In this document: piece by piece, positions 24,450 through 38,912 of the stretch
Layout of the letters: each line of letters opens with the position of its first letter
Position numbering within the stretch: the stretch's first letter is position 1
Source of the DNA: Raphanus sativus
Taxonomy: Eukaryota; Streptophyta; Magnoliopsida; Brassicales; Brassicaceae
Assembly (NCBI RefSeq): GCF_000801105.2
Contig: NC_079512.1
Span: 34,675,848-34,739,847, forward strand
DNA length: 64,000 nt
Reading direction: 5' to 3'
Made by a program: the position numbers and the translations under genes
The notes under the pieces: model-generated
Databases searched by the model: none
The model's input: only the letters and a program-made list of their open reading frames with translations
Told to the model about the DNA's origin: nothing

Positions 24450-24496
24450 ACAGAATAATATTTGTTTTACCAAAAAAAAAACAGAATAATATTTGT
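24450..24496 (+). mobile_element. Micro-insertion: TTTACC plus poly(A), 16-bp TSD
   Basis: ACAGAATAATATTTGT occurs at 24450-24465 and 24481-24496, separated by TTTACC and nine A. The tail motif differs from the CTTTCTC family but resembles the TTTAGC(A)n insert at 45641-45659. Confidence 0.65.
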
Positions 24497-24889
24497 GAAA
24501 TCTTCGAAACTCCGAAGTTTCTAACCAATAATCCAGCTTTTACTTCTTCATTGTGGCTCTATGAAAATCACTATTTTGTAAAATATCATTATTTTTGTCT
24601 CCAAATTTGAAGTGCCAAAATAACTGAAGATTTTCCATTTACTTAGCAAACTTGCAACCCTCTGACTTATTCAGAGAGTTTCGAAAACTTCTGTAGTGAC
24701 TGTTAGCTGAGACAACTTTTGGTGGTTGCAACCCCCATATGAAATCAAGAAAATGGTCCAAAACTTTTGTGGCCACTCTCCTCTATAGTTTACTTATCCT
24801 AACAAAATATTTTACAATAAATGTCCTCACATGTGGAGTTTACTACCGAAAACATTATAGGGAAATGCAAAGTATAAGAAGTCCCAAAA

Positions 24890-25099
24890 ATGATTGCAGA
24901 GTCGGGGATGCTGATGGTAGGTGTTCTGGGACTATGGGCGCGACTTGTTCGGAAGCCACTGCTTGAATTCACCGGAGAAATTATTCAAGTTGCCTCCGAA
25001 GTCATGTCGTCGAGGATTGGTGTCCCAGATACAGCTTCCTATGTTCCTCTTTCTTCTAGCACAAACAACTCTTCTCCTCTCGTCTCCCGAAGAAGGTGA
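24890..25099 (+). CDS. Possible small ORF, 69 aa, unrecognised
   Basis: An ATG-started frame encodes MIAESGMLMVGVLGLWARLV, a hydrophobic N-terminal stretch, then a Ser/Thr/Asn-rich tail ending VSRRR. It is GC-richer than its AT-rich surroundings, which is why I list it. I recognise no family. It could be an unannotated small secreted or membrane protein, a fragment of a lost gene, or chance. No clear TATA box or intron was identified. Confidence 0.2.
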   Translation: MIAESGMLMVGVLGLWARLVRKPLLEFTGEIIQVASEVMSSRIGVPDTASYVPLSSSTNNSSPLVSRRR

Positions 25100-28000
25100 C
25101 ATGAAAATGTATATATAGATGATAAGATGTTATATTGAAAAGATTCAAGGATACAGATATGGGCATTGCTTTCCATACCATATTTGTAGGTTTGCAACTA
25201 TATATAAGTATACATATTTTGATACGTTAAATTACTGATCTGAAAACAGTTATTTACAAGAGTTTGAAGAATGCTAAGGTAGTAAGGTATCATACTTTAT
25301 GTTGGTAGCATTCTTTCAAACTCTACAGACTCTTGTAGACCAAATAGACTACATGGTTTGAATGCGTGACTGATGTCTCGTGTTCCTCTATCTACATCAG
25401 CTGAAAGCTCAACCGCAGCAGACTATTAGAGAAAGTGCGAGACATCTTCAAAATGATTAATGAGCAATTTTTTGCCAATCGTTGACCATATGTGACGAGA
25501 ACATGACATCAGCCGAGAATGTGTGATCGGGATTTTAATCTAGCGAATAACTTGATATGCAAGTTTTTTCATAAAAGTACTTTAGATCCAAAGAGGCTTT
25601 TCTTCTTCGCATGTTTAAGCCCAAACAATTGATTTGTTATGAGCTATTCAGTTCGTGTTGTTTGATGAGCCTTTGAGATTATTAAATTATTAATCTGGTG
25701 AGATTTTTTTTACATGCGTTTAAAACCTGCCAAACCCAAAGCGAACTGAACCAAAATAGTACGTAAACATCAAATTGTACATTTTTTTAATTATCAGGAA
25801 GTTGCGAAGCCTTAATTCCTAGACCGAAATTCAGGATTCAATGTTTCTTTTATACACATTGTATCTTACTTGTGGAAGCTCTCTTGCTCCAGTGATTTAA
25901 CTAAGAATTTTTTAGTATTTTTATATTAGAAAATTTAAATTTTAAATCCCGAAAAATATGGAATTACAAATTAATAGAAAGAAGTTTTATAAGAGATATG
26001 CAACATATCGTAAAGACTACTTTCAAGTGTGAATCCAATAAAACGGTTCAGGTGATACAATGAAAAATGAATCTTCGTATCACACGTATAATTATCGGTT
26101 GTAGAGTCGTCTATAATATTTTTGATAGATTGTAATAACATAATTATCAAATGTTAAAAAGGATATTGTATCTGAAAACTTTCAATTTATTTTCTAAGAA
26201 CTACAGAGATCAAACAACGACCGAAACTAGTGACCATATTACTTTCTTATTGTGATTAATCATCTTTTGGACGACAAAAATTATCTGTGGGAGCGACAGA
26301 GAAAAAATATTAGCAACGTCAGAAAAATTGTCAGCATTTAATTTATTTGTTCAGATAACGAGAATGTTACAAAATATAGAGAAAACATTTTGAAATCTGC
26401 ATTTCTCGATATCCTTTGAAGTATAAGAAGACAAGTAGATACAATTGATCAATCACGTGACCCACATTAATAATAACCATAATAATACCTAATAACTTCT
26501 TGTATAATTATCACAAACAGAACTTCCCTATGACTATTCTTGAGTTGGTTCCTGTTTATACCTTTCGGTCATAATCTTGTGATATCCTTTAATGAAGCAT
26601 CTGTTCTAACTAACATACGAAGTTTCTCGGTGATTAGCCACTTTACCATCATTAATGATTTACACTTTCCAACCTTATACACACCATTTATCCAACAAAA
26701 CTATAATTAAGTTTGTATACTTTCGTGTTTTAAACTGTGGAAGATATATTTTTAGGCTGATATAACAAATATTTTTATTTTCTTAAGAATTTAGTTTTAT
26801 CAGCCTACTGAATGGTGGTTGTCGTTTTAGCATCTAAATCACATTTCGTAATGCAACATCCAGCGTAAGATAATTAAATTTGTCAGTTTATAACCTTTTC
26901 ATGAAAACACAATAAACGATTCATCAATATACAATAACTCCTGCAGATTCGTTTTTTCTTGTTTTTTTCTTTGCAATTTACAGTATTATATAAGAACTTT
27001 AAGTACCTGGGCGAACACTACTACTCCATCACTATCTTCTGCGCCAAGTCCGAATCATTCAATACCTCACATGGTTTGATATGTCTATTAAATAATTGGT
27101 GTAACTCGATTGTTTCTCCTCCAAGCTAAGAAAAAATAATAACTATACTAAAAATTACATAAACTTCATACCACAATCATTTTGTAATATAGTTTCAATT
27201 ATAATGTTTATCTAAGTAACTGTTACTGTCATCTGTCTCTCTTAGTATCCAAGTTTTGACAAATTTGAGTGATCTAACATGTCAACTAACACTTTCAATT
27301 CCAACAAAACATTTGTTTATTCTCTTTCTTTTTGGAACACGAAACACTTGTTTATTCAAAATATACATTTTCTATTGTCATTTATATCAACTTGCGCTGT
27401 TTTCTTATTCTCACCACTACTAATACAAAAAGATGAATCTTGGTTGAGACTCGTAAGAAACAAACACTCCTACCAAACTTCGATGCCATGTACTGTCGAT
27501 TTACATAAAATGAAATATAGATATTTTGGCTAGTTGAAAAGATTCTCATTGGACGGATGACTAATTTAGACTAAATTCTCTAAACAATCCTCGATCTCCC
27601 TTTTTAGTCGCCGGTGTCTCAAAGTTAGAGCAAAGTAGACATGTGTTGGAAACTGAAAAAACGAGAGCCTCCTTTAGAGCGCAAAAAGCTTGTTTCGAGG
27701 ATTCATATTGACTATACCATAACTGAATGTGATTTGCGATGAATAAGATGAAGAAGTTTTAATTGACAAAACAGATGAAACAAAAAATCAGTAAATTTTT
27801 CAGGGAATGCGATTTTTTTTTTAATATCAAAGAGTCTCGAGCGAAAATTTGTAATACTCTCAAGTTTGAAATCCCAGCATTTAATATTAGTTTTGTTAAA
27901 ACGGTCATTCAAACTATATTCAAGTTCCAGATAAACTTGTTAAACTGATTGAAATTAATTAATCTCCTACGTCAAACCTCTACTTTATCCTTTAAGATGT

Positions 28001-28497
28001 AATTAGCAGGCCTTTTCAAAGTTTGGTAAGATTAATGAAATTACTACTACATGTTTTAAAGTACAAGTAAACAGTCAATAAATATAGAAGTCTGTGTGTT
28101 ATCGGGTGAAGTGGGTGTGTCGGCGTACAGAACGAAGGGACCCACATGGGGATATGATTAAATCATTTATTAAATGAGGGAAAAGAAAAAAGGAAAAGAG
28201 AAAGAATCAACGTAACCTTCTAAATGAAAATATCTCTCTCCTCTTTCTGCTACATGTGAATATCTGAGCTTCTTCAAGTGCATGTGCTCTCAGTTGGATC
28301 TCAAATCGTTTCTACAGCTTTTACTTCTCCATCTCTTAGCTGTCACGGAAACATTCTCTTTTCACTTCTCTCTCTGCTCCAAAATAAAAATCAGAAACAT
28401 ATCAACATTCTTGAACAGAGCCATAAGTGAGAAACTTTAATTTACTCTCATCTTTTTTTTTTTTTTTCTGTGAGTTTGGCTTTGTGTTGGATCTTAA
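25100..28497. other. Gene-poor spacer upstream of CIP7
   Basis: The region is AT-rich and without a convincing ORF. It contains an inverted repeat at 25259-25324 (listed separately). The last roughly 250 bp should be the CIP7 promoter and 5' UTR, which carries long T and CT runs. Confidence 0.45.
25259..25324. repeat. Inverted repeat able to form an 18-bp hairpin
   Basis: AGAGTTTGAAGAATGCTA (25259-25276) is complementary to TAGCATTCTTTCAAACTCT (25306-25324) with one bulged base and a loop of about 29 nt. A second ACTCTTGTA nearby (about 25329-25337) can alternatively pair with TACAAGAGT at the left edge. It could be a small MITE relic or a small-RNA precursor; nothing decides between these. 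Confidence 0.5.
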
Positions 28498-31400
28498 ATG
28501 GATCCAAGAACAAGACTTGACTATGTTCTGTTTCAGCTCACACCCACCAGGACAAGGTATGTATTTCTTAAACTCAAAAACGGCTATTTATTTCTTTCTT
28601 TCCTTCTTTAACCATGTTTTGATTCTCTGTTTTTATTTTTTATTTTTTTGTCTTTTTGCTGTCCGAAGATGCGAGCTTGTGATTTTCTCCGGTGGCGAGA
28701 ACGAGAAGCTAGCTTCCGGGATTTTTCAGCCGTTCGTTACGCATCTCAAAAGCGTAAGAGACCAGATTTGTAAAGGCGGATACTCCGTCACTCTCCGTCC
28801 TTCCTCCGGCGCCGCCGGCGTTAATTGGTTCACCAAAGTGACGCTTCAGCGGTAAAAGAAAGCTCTCTCTCTCTCTCTCCCTATTCTTTTAGTTATCATT
28901 CGTCTGCTAATATGCTAAACTTTTGCTTCCGGTTTCGAAAAGATTTGTTCGATTCGTGACCACACCGGAGGTTCTTGAGAGGTCCGTGACATTAGAGAAG
29001 GAGATTGAACAGATCGAGGATTCGATTCAGTCTAATGCCGCCGCTATTTCCGGCGAAGCAGAAGGTAATAACGTGTTCGGACACAGTCACATGTTTATGT
29101 TATTAAAACATGAATCAGAGGGATTTGCAATTGGTGTGTGTTGACTAAAAAAAAGTTGATATTTTTTCAACTGACACATAAATAGGGCTTAAAAACATGT
29201 TTATGTTGTTACTATACGAATTTGATTGTGTAACGTTATGTAAATAGGAAACGAGTTGGGTGGTAGTACATGGACTAGTCAAAAGTCTACGGCTTTATCA
29301 AAGGTGAGGTGATTCCTTTTTAATGCTAAAAAAAAGCAGAGTTCTTGATTAATGTTTCAATCGTTTCTTAACTCTGTTTGTATATATATAGGAACAAGGT
29401 GAATCTGATGGTAAAGAAAATTCTAAGTAAGTTTCAGTAGAGTCCTTGTTGGTTATGTCACTTTTATGTGATTGATCCTGATAAGCGGTGAAAATGAATG
29501 TTAACAGGGTTGGTCTACAGCGAGTTCTCGAAACACGGAAAGCGGCTTTGTGCAAAGAGCAAGCCATGGCTTACGCTAGAGCTGTGGTTGTTGGGTTTGA
29601 ATTGGACTACATGGATGACTTATTATCCTTCGCTGATGCTTTTGGAGCTTCCCGTTTAAGGTAAAAGTAACTGAACCAAGAACCATCCATGATGTCTTTT
29701 GTAATGCTTATTTTGGTGAATCAAAATCACACGTTTGTGTTTACGTTCAGGGAAGCATGTGTGAACTTTGTGGACTTGTGCAAGAGGAAAAACGAAGATA
29801 GGATGTGGGTGGACCAAATCACAGCTATGCAAGCCTTTCCTAGGCCTGAACTATCATCCTTCATGGGTGACTCCTCCTCTGGGATCATACTCGCTGGGGA
29901 AGAGAATGATAACCTCAAACAAGGGAACAACATGGATGCAATGAGCCAGGCTAGCTTTGAGACTACTAGCCAAGGTCCTCCTCCTCCTCATATGGCAATG
30001 CCTTGGCCAAACCATTATCCTCAGTACATGCAAGGACATGGCTATCCTCCTTATATGTATCCCGGCCAGCCGCCGTATTTCCCTCAGTGGCCTATGAACA
30101 TGGGAGGAGATGTGGAGACAAGTGAGAAGTCTTCCAAGAAGAAAAAGAAGAAGAATAAGAAGAACAAGAAGAAGTATGCATCCTCCTCCGAGGAGCAAAG
30201 CGATGAGTCCAGTGCTGAGACCGTATCAGAGGAGGGGGAAAATGAAGGGAAGAAATCATCTAGAAAAGTTGTTATACGCAACATAAACTACATAACTTCA
30301 AAGAGAAATGGAGCCAAAGATAGTGATTCTGATGAGTCTGAAGACGAAGGAGAAGGGTATGTGGATGGAGATTCCATCAAGCAGCAAGTGGAAGAAGCCA
30401 TTGGCTCACTGGAGAAACGGCATAAATCATCTTCAAGACGTAGTAGTAGGAGGAGGAAGCACAAAAGCCACAGCGAAGATGAGGAGGAGGATTCAGTTAG
30501 TAAAGAAACTAAAGGGAATGATAACTGCTGGGATGCCTTCCAAAACCTTCTTTTGAAAGACAAAGAAGATTCAGACCACCAGGAAGAGTTGCAACTGACA
30601 GTATCATCATCAGAAGTTGTGAGTAGCAAGAGAGAGTTGCCTTCGGATGATTCTTTCTTGGTTGCAAATGGGAGTGAGGATTGGGGGAGAGAGAGCAGTG
30701 TTAAGAGACTTGATGTGGGTGAGAATGAGAATGTTAGTAGGATGATAAGGAGAGAGAATAACTACGACGATGAGATGATGATGAATCCAGGTAGAAGCGA
30801 TGAGCCGAGAAGCTATTCGCAGGCAGAGATGGCTGTTTACGGTGGGAAGCTCCGAGCTAGAAACGAGACAGAGGAAGACTGGTTCATACGTAACCAAGCA
30901 GATACTGAGAGAGATGTCAAAACATTTGTAGGAGACGATTTGCACGTGACTAAGAGGGGTGGAGAGAGAGATGTCCTGACTGATGACTCGTTCATGATCC
31001 ATTCTCGTGTTGAGAGCCAAGTAGAAGAAGAGTCTCGGTTAAGGACGGATATGATGGACTCAGACGTCTATGGAACCACCAAACAAGAAAACTCCTCCTC
31101 AGCACCTGAGATCAAACAACAAGAGCCGGATGATCTTTTCATGGTTCTTGGACGTGAACAAGATGTTGTTACACGTACAATGGCATCGTGGACTCCTGAG
31201 ATTGACTTCGAGACGAACAACACTTTGGCTCAAGACAAGAACAAAAAGGATTCCGAAACTGATGCAAAGGCCTCTGAACAGGCTCCAGGTGGTAAAGAAA
31301 AGAAACTCCGTGGCGCCGTCACTAAGGGGAAGGATGCGAAGACAAGAGGATCAAGTAGACCTACTGACCCGGCGTTGAAAGCTAAGAGAGCTCCTTGGGG

Positions 31401-32401
31401 AAGCAGAGCTGCTGCCACCAAAACCAAATCCGAGATGGTAAACTTTCTCTTAACCAACCTGTCTTTTCTTGTTTAGTTTCTTTCCTTTTAATCTCACTTT
31501 GGATTTGGTATTTTGATAGGAGGAAGAGAGAAAGAAGAGAATGGAAGAACTTTTGATTCAGAGGCAAAAGAGAATCGCTGCGAAGAGTTCTAATGGTAGT
31601 AGTAGTGTATCAAGTCCCTTGGCTCCCAAGAAAACTCCTACAGGAACCAAACCCGTCAAGACCATGAAGAAGGAAAAGACCCCTGAAGCTGTGACACAGT
31701 CTAAGTCTAAGCCGGTGCTGAGAAGTTCCACCATTGAGCGCCTCGCTGTCGCCAGGACAGTAGTACCAAAGGAGCCACAACAAAAACCAGTCAACAAAAG
31801 AACAACATCAAAACCTGTAGTAGGAAGCAAGACAGAGAAACCTCAAGACAAGAAACCTAGTAGAAAACTTTCTCGTGACCCGAGTCTCGAAATCAAGGAA
31901 ACAGTTGAAGAAGAGGAATCACAGTCTTACTTGCCGGTGAAGCAAGCTGATGAACTTCCTCTTCCTGCTGCTTCTTCTTCTGTTGATGATGATTTCAAAG
32001 ACATTAAAGAGATGATGCATAGCTTGCCGAATGAAGAAAACATCATCACCAATCACCACAAGAAAGTAGAAGAAGATCAGACGAATGAGGAAATAGTGAA
32101 GAAGACATCCGTCTGCGAAGACAAGCAAGTCACTAGGGACCTTTGTTCGGAGGATGCTGAAGAAGCGAAGGATGCTTCAGCGCCAAAACCACTGTCTCCA
32201 AAGAAGTCGGTGACGTTTTCAGAGACAAACATGGAGGAGAAGTATTTCTTCTCGCCAACGGTGTCGGAGACTGACGTCTCGACGCCGCCGGCTACTGAAG
32301 CAGCAGATCATTCGAGGAAGAAGTGGAACAGTGAAGAGACGTCTCCGAAGGCTACGGCCAAAGTCTTCAGAAAGCTTCTCATGTTTGGAAGGAAAAAATG
32401 A
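28498..32401 (+). CDS. CIP7: COP1-interacting protein 7, 1058 aa
   Basis: Eight exons: 28498-28556, 28669-28851, 28943-29064, 29248-29303, 29392-29426, 29508-29660, 29751-31437 and 31520-32401 (3177 nt, one frame). The N-terminus [20 protein letters not shown], followed by [17 protein letters not shown] and the [20 protein letters not shown] block, is diagnostic. Next come a Pro/Met/Tyr-rich stretch (about 215-260), a Lys-run, and a long acidic/basic low-complexity region with putative nuclear signals. The conserved basic segment [20 protein letters not shown] opens exon 8 and the C-terminus ends MFGRKK. CIP7 is a nuclear protein that binds the photomorphogenesis repressor COP1 and promotes light-dependent gene expression and anthocyanin accumulation. 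The length equals that recalled for Arabidopsis AT4G27430. Confidence 0.95.
28861..28883 (+). repeat. (CT)n microsatellite in CIP7 intron 2
   Basis: A short CT dinucleotide run follows the donor site of exon 2. It is a simple repeat with no inferred role. Confidence 0.8.
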
Positions 32402-33499
32402 AAGAGAGGAAGGAATCTATAGTTACTACAACGACGTCGTGTTTGAGTTGCCGGTTTAATACTTTTTTCCTCGTTAATTCTTTAAATTGTTTCGTGTGTG
32501 ATATATTTTATCAAATTTGATTCGGCTGTTTATATATCATTGTTGATGTGGTGTTGTTTACAACATTGGAGTGTGTATACAAATCGGTTTGGTGAGTTTG
32601 AATAAAGTAATGTTATTTTGGATTTTTGCAACTAAATCATTTGATTGGTGATCATTAGGATAAACAATACGAACTAGAAAATGAGGAGTGAAGTAAAAAT
32701 GTTTTTGAGCGATAGAGATAATTCATTTACTGAACCATATATTATAAATATAGTTAGGTTAATTATGAAAATGCTTTAAGGAAATTCGGTGTGATGATTC
32801 TTCGGATTTAAGCGTTTGTTCTGTCAGATTGATGTAGAAGTCTCCAACTTTACCATCCAAACTAGAATTTCTACAAACATCTCTTCGTTTATACTTTTTA
32901 TATTATTTTGAATATTTATTTCGGTAACATGTTTCAATCAAGTGGGAGTCTAATTCCCACGTTGTATCTTTTCACAGTTTTAGGCATTTTTCAAGCTGTT
33001 TTCCATTTTGAAATTTAGCAACAATCAAAAAGAAAAGTAAGAACTTTTATTCCATCACCGTTAATTTCAATAAAATTTCACTAAATTAAAAGAGAGTTGA
33101 CATCTACCTAGCTCATTTTATTTTTCAGAAAAAATTATCTTTTTTTTTTTTTTTTTTTTTTTTTGAAACACCAGAAAAAATTATCGTATTTTGCTTTTTC
33201 ATAAACAACAAAGACTTCTCTCACAAGGAAAGCTCATGTGTCTATCTTCCACTCTACGCATCCATTTTTTCACAATTTCTTGGATATAACTTTTTTTCCA
33301 AAACAGAAAATGCACTTCTTATTGAACAATAAGAATATATAAAGAAAAGGTGAGATGATACCCATTTCAAAGAAATGGTAAAGTGTCTTTTTCCATTAGG
33401 CGAGAGACAATCAAATCTGAGCAAACAAAGTTGTCTTTATATATATCTAAAGAAAACATTTTGTGAAAGAGAACGTAACGATAGTAAGGTGAACAAACC
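32402..33499. other. Spacer between CIP7 and the DUF1218 gene
   Basis: This holds the CIP7 3' UTR, AT-rich DNA, the poly(T) micro-insertion at 33140-33171, and the DUF1218 gene promoter. No additional gene is supported. Confidence 0.45.
33126..33185 (-). mobile_element. Micro-insertion: about 25 T plus GAAACAC, 14-bp TSD
   Basis: CAGAAAAAATTATC occurs at 33126-33139 and 33172-33185. The 32-bp insert between them is a long T run followed by GAAACAC, that is GTGTTTC(A)n on the minus strand. Confidence 0.7.
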
Positions 33500-34531
33500 A
33501 TGGCGTCGAAGATTCTCTCAGCCATAGTCTTTGTGTTCAACCTTGTTGCCTTTGGTCTAGCCGTGGCTGCTGAACAAAGACGAAGCACTGTAAGTCTTAG
33601 TCAAACTCATATCCATTAAGAAAGATGATGATTGTGTGATCTCTATCTTAAGGACTTTTTCAAAAAAAAAAAAAAATTGGTGGGGGCAGGCAAAGGTTGT
33701 GCAGGACACTGAGGTGCAGTACAACTATTGTGTGTATGATTCGGACAGAGCCACAGGGTATGGAGTTGGAGCCTTTTTGTTCTCGTTGGCTAGTCAACTT
33801 CTTATCATGCTCGTTAGCCGCTGCTTCTGTTGTGGCAAGCCTCTCAAGCCTGGTGGTTCGCGCGCTCTTGCCCTCGTTCTCTTCATTGTCAGCTGGTAAA
33901 GATATTTACCTTTTTTGTGGTTTTAACTCAGTTACTGTATATATAGAAACCCCACCTAGTAAAAAAACGAAAGTTGTAGCAAGAAATAGAACTTACAAAG
34001 ATAATTCAAATCTACAATCTAAAACATCAAGCAGTGTTTGGCTTTAACTAATGTTATGCATTAGACTTTCTGCTATATGTTTGAACGTGACACTTATTCA
34101 ATCGATAGATTGATGAGAACTGAAGAACACAAACGTGATGAATACACAAGAGAACAATATTAAACTCTAGCAATCTATCATGATGTCTAACAATCGGCTT
34201 GGAAATTTTAATTCTGCTTTCAAAACATTTTCTGTAAGTCCAAACCGGCACTGGGGGGCTAACAATTTTTCATATTTTGATTGCTGTTTTGTTGGGACAC
34301 AAAAGGATGTTCTTCTTAATAGCGGAGATATGTCTATTAGCTGGATCGGTAGAGAATGCATACCACACCAAGTACAGGACAATGTTCATGGACAATCCTC
34401 CTGATTGTCAAACTCTTCGTAAGGGTGTCTTCGCTGCGGGTGCCTCCTTTGTCTTCTTCAACGCCATTGTTTCTCAGTTCTATTATTTCTTCTACTCCTC
34501 TGCTGCTGCCGCCTCCCTCTCGCCTTACTAG
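33500..34531 (+). CDS. DUF1218 membrane protein, 173 aa
   Basis: Exons are 33500-33589, 33690-33895 and 34306-34531, joined by GT-AG introns (522 nt). The protein starts MASKILSAIVFVFNLVAFGL, a signal-anchor-like first helix, then AEQRRST. DUF1218 hallmarks follow: YCVYDSDRATGYGVGAFLF, SRCFCCGKPLKPGGSR and the C-terminal ENAYHTKYRTMF segment before the last hydrophobic helix. Four transmembrane helices are expected. Related family members have been tied to vascular or secondary-wall patterning, but this member is uncharacterised to my knowledge. Order matches AT4G27435. Confidence 0.93.
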
Positions 34532-35380
34532 AGGATTTGAACCAATAAAAATAAGTTTGTTTATTTCTTATGTGTTATGTGATATCATACTAATGTCATA
34601 TCTTGGGCCTGTTGCTTGTTAAAGTATATGACTGCAAAATTACTTGAAGTTGAGGGTACGACTATGAGTTTTGTTAGATGGATTTGTATGGATATTGAAT
34701 TGAAATGTTGTTCTTAAAAAGCTGATCTAATGTGGTTTTTACCGAACAAAAAAAAACCAGTGTGCTAGACTGCTGTGCTATATGTTATATATTTGTTAAT
34801 TCAACACATGTTAGAAGTTTTATATATGCAACTAATAGTTGTAAGATGATGGTAGAGCATGAACAATATGATAAATAATATATGTCTTTATTACCTTAAA
34901 TTTTGAAAATTGCTTGTTAAATTTCAGTTACACTTTAAAATTACTTCGAATTATATACACAAAAATTATAAACCAAGAAAATTATCCAAACATATCAGAG
35001 TAACCATGACGAATAGTTTGTAAGATATCTTCTTCTCCCATGCCAAAGTATGGAATCCCATGAACACCAATCACCATCCTTTATTGCAATGTTACCAAAA
35101 CAGCCAATAAAATAAAATATCTACTGAGAGGAAAATCTAGCCCTCGAATTCTCATTGGATATCTAATGATGATGTGGCAGATACTTTCTTTAAGATAATG
35201 TTATCCACACATCTTCTCTGTGATTTCTCTGGGGACCACTCTCTCCCTTGTCCGAACTTCTCACCTCCTCCACTCCTTCGCGAGTATACATAAACGCGTC
35301 TACACTCTCGCAAAATATCAACTTCAGTAGTCTTCTTCTTCATTGCTATTGCTATCTCTCACTCTCTGTTTTGTCCAAAA
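34532..35380. other. DUF1218 3' flank and PORB promoter
   Basis: This is mostly AT-rich DNA. The right end should be the PORB promoter and 5' UTR. A GATAA/TTATC inverted pair lies at 35194-35205. No other gene is supported. Confidence 0.45.
35194..35205. promoter_or_regulatory. PORB: Palindromic GATAA element upstream of PORB
   Basis: GATAA and its complement TTATC are separated by TG. GATAA (I-box) elements are common in light-regulated plant promoters. It lies about 180 bp upstream of the start codon. A functional role is inferred from position only. Confidence 0.4.
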
Positions 35381-37090
<1,710 letters not shown>

Positions 37091-37651
37091 GACGACTTCA
37101 AAGTTCCTTTCTCTTGATGAGACCACTCTGTTACCTACCAACTGATGAGTCCTAGAGGGTGTTCGGGAATTTTTAGATTGTCTGATATTGTAACTGCGAA
37201 TTTTCATTAGTGCATGTTGAGTGTAGCTCTGTTTGGCGAATAGCCCACAATAATGAAATAAAAGTTGGTGTATCTTAATCTTTTGTTATCTCCTTTTTAA
37301 CGTAACCATACATTCGTAACGCATTTACTACTGAACAATAGGGGGAAACGTAGAAGGAAAATGATTGATACGTCATCCCCTCTCTCAAGCAGTCCCTGGT
37401 CGTCGAGCAAATGTCGTTTGCGAAATCATAATTCAAGAAACAGAACAAGTTTTTCTTTTTTCTTTTGGAAAAACAGAACAAGTTGTACTCTAGAAGCTAA
37501 AAGTTTATTTTTATATAGAACCTCCACAGCTATTCACAGTTTTATTCATGGCTTATTCCATAAAAGAAAAAGTGGACAAGAACGAGAACGGAACATGAAA
37601 GTGCGAAAAAGAAAAGAAAGTATCATTAGGAAGTTGCGAGAATGCAATTGT
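37091..37651. other. Convergent 3' spacer of PORB and the aluminium-induced-like gene
   Basis: It contains both 3' UTRs and a micro-insertion at 37452-37470 between 14-bp direct repeats (AAACAGAACAAGTT at 37438-37451 and 37471-37484). No gene is supported. Confidence 0.5.
37438..37484 (-). mobile_element. Micro-insertion of a T-rich tail, 14-bp TSD
   Basis: AAACAGAACAAGTT is repeated on both sides of a 19-bp T-rich insert (TTTCTTTTTTCTTTTGGAA). On the minus strand the insert is A-rich, as expected for a retroposon tail. Confidence 0.6.
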
Positions 37652-38912
37652 TCAGAGAGACCAATTGGCTTCACTTCCACGACGAGGGATACTGTTAACA
37701 CGCGTATACACATCCACCTTGAAGTTAGCACCACACAGGACTCCTTCACTGTCCACTCTCGGCATCGCCTTTATCTTGTTCATCGGATGCTCAAAGCTCA
37801 TTAGCCCTCCTTCACTGTGGAACATACATCCTGCAACATTCCAAATATTCATACAAATTATTTGCTGAATCAGACATACACACACACATCAGGCTTAAAT
37901 ATGTATTACAATATCCAGTCTAATTAAAAATAATAATTTCATATAACAAAACGATACACACGGGCTAAACCAACATCATTGTGCATTAGATAGCTAATTT
38001 TTAACTCCCAAAATACCAATATTCAGGTCTCCTAATTACATATGATCAAGAATTATCAGTGCTATCTTCACATGTATTAACATGATCCTATCCTAGCCTT
38101 TGTCAAAGCATATGAAGACTTGTGTTATAATAATTGTAATTAATTAAGTCAGTATTACCAGTAGGAAACGGAGCAAAAGATTTAGCGCAACCCTCTTTGA
38201 TAGCATCCAAATCATCTGATATCACAACAGATCCATCAGCAGCTATTCCCCAAAACAGCTTCACTCCTCCATCAGATCCCTACAAGACAAATCCTCAATT
38301 TTACAAGTTTCTCAAAATACTTTTAAAAGAATGAAATCAAAAGGGGCGCTTAGATTGGTTTGTGAGAGTTACCAGAGCCGTGAAGACAGAACCAGCTTTG
38401 CTATCATAAACAACGAAGGCAAAGCTACCGTCTAAATCCTTGACAACCTGATCAGCTGGATAAGGACCTCTGTCTCTAAGAGTCCTATAAGCTTCAATCA
38501 CAAACATGGCCTCGTTTGTTGTCTTAGTAAGACCATATTGCTTGTTTAGCTGACACAGATTGTTTAAGCTCCCAAAGAAGAGACAGTAGATGTCATCAAA
38601 CCCACAAAACAACCTAGACAAAAAAATAAAAATTCAACAAACGAAACAGAACCACCTTTAAAACAAGAAGAGAAAGCAGGATCATAAATGTTTTTAACAC
38701 CTCTGGTGGACGGAGAAGGAAGTAGAAGGACGAACATAAGCAAGAACAGCTGCTTTTCCGAAAGACATGGAGAAAGTGTTTTGAGGGTAACGAGATAAGA
38801 AGTCGTTTAAGGTTTCTTCTGGAAGTTTGGGCTGTTTGGAGCATTTCTCAGACGCTGGACTGTTAAGTTCCTCCGGCGGGTGAGCAAAGGCCTCGTGAAA
38901 TATAGCCAACAT
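37652..38912 (-). CDS. Aluminium-induced protein with YGL and LRDR motifs (DUF3700), 250 aa
   Basis: Exons are 38912-38701, 38613-38373, 38279-38159 and 37830-37652 (753 nt). MLAIFHEAFAHPPEELNSP is the conserved start. The naming motifs are visible as KQYGL and TLRDRGPYP. The fold is that of a class II glutamine amidotransferase-like (N-terminal nucleophile) domain, with FCGFDDIYCLFFGSL and LDGSFAFVVYDSK. The usual catalytic N-terminal Cys is absent, so enzymatic activity is doubtful. Relatives respond to sugar starvation, auxin, aluminium and darkness. A minus-strand TATATAAAG at 39033-39042 fits a TATA box for a 5' UTR of about 95 nt. Position matches AT4G27450. Confidence 0.94.

Larger units (their letters stand above)
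22418..24889. other. Gene-poor spacer upstream of ABCG9
   Basis: The first few hundred bases should be the ABCG9 promoter and 5' UTR. The rest is AT-rich and includes three tail-like micro-insertions (23931-23979, 24367-24411, 24450-24496). I see no supported gene. Confidence 0.45.
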
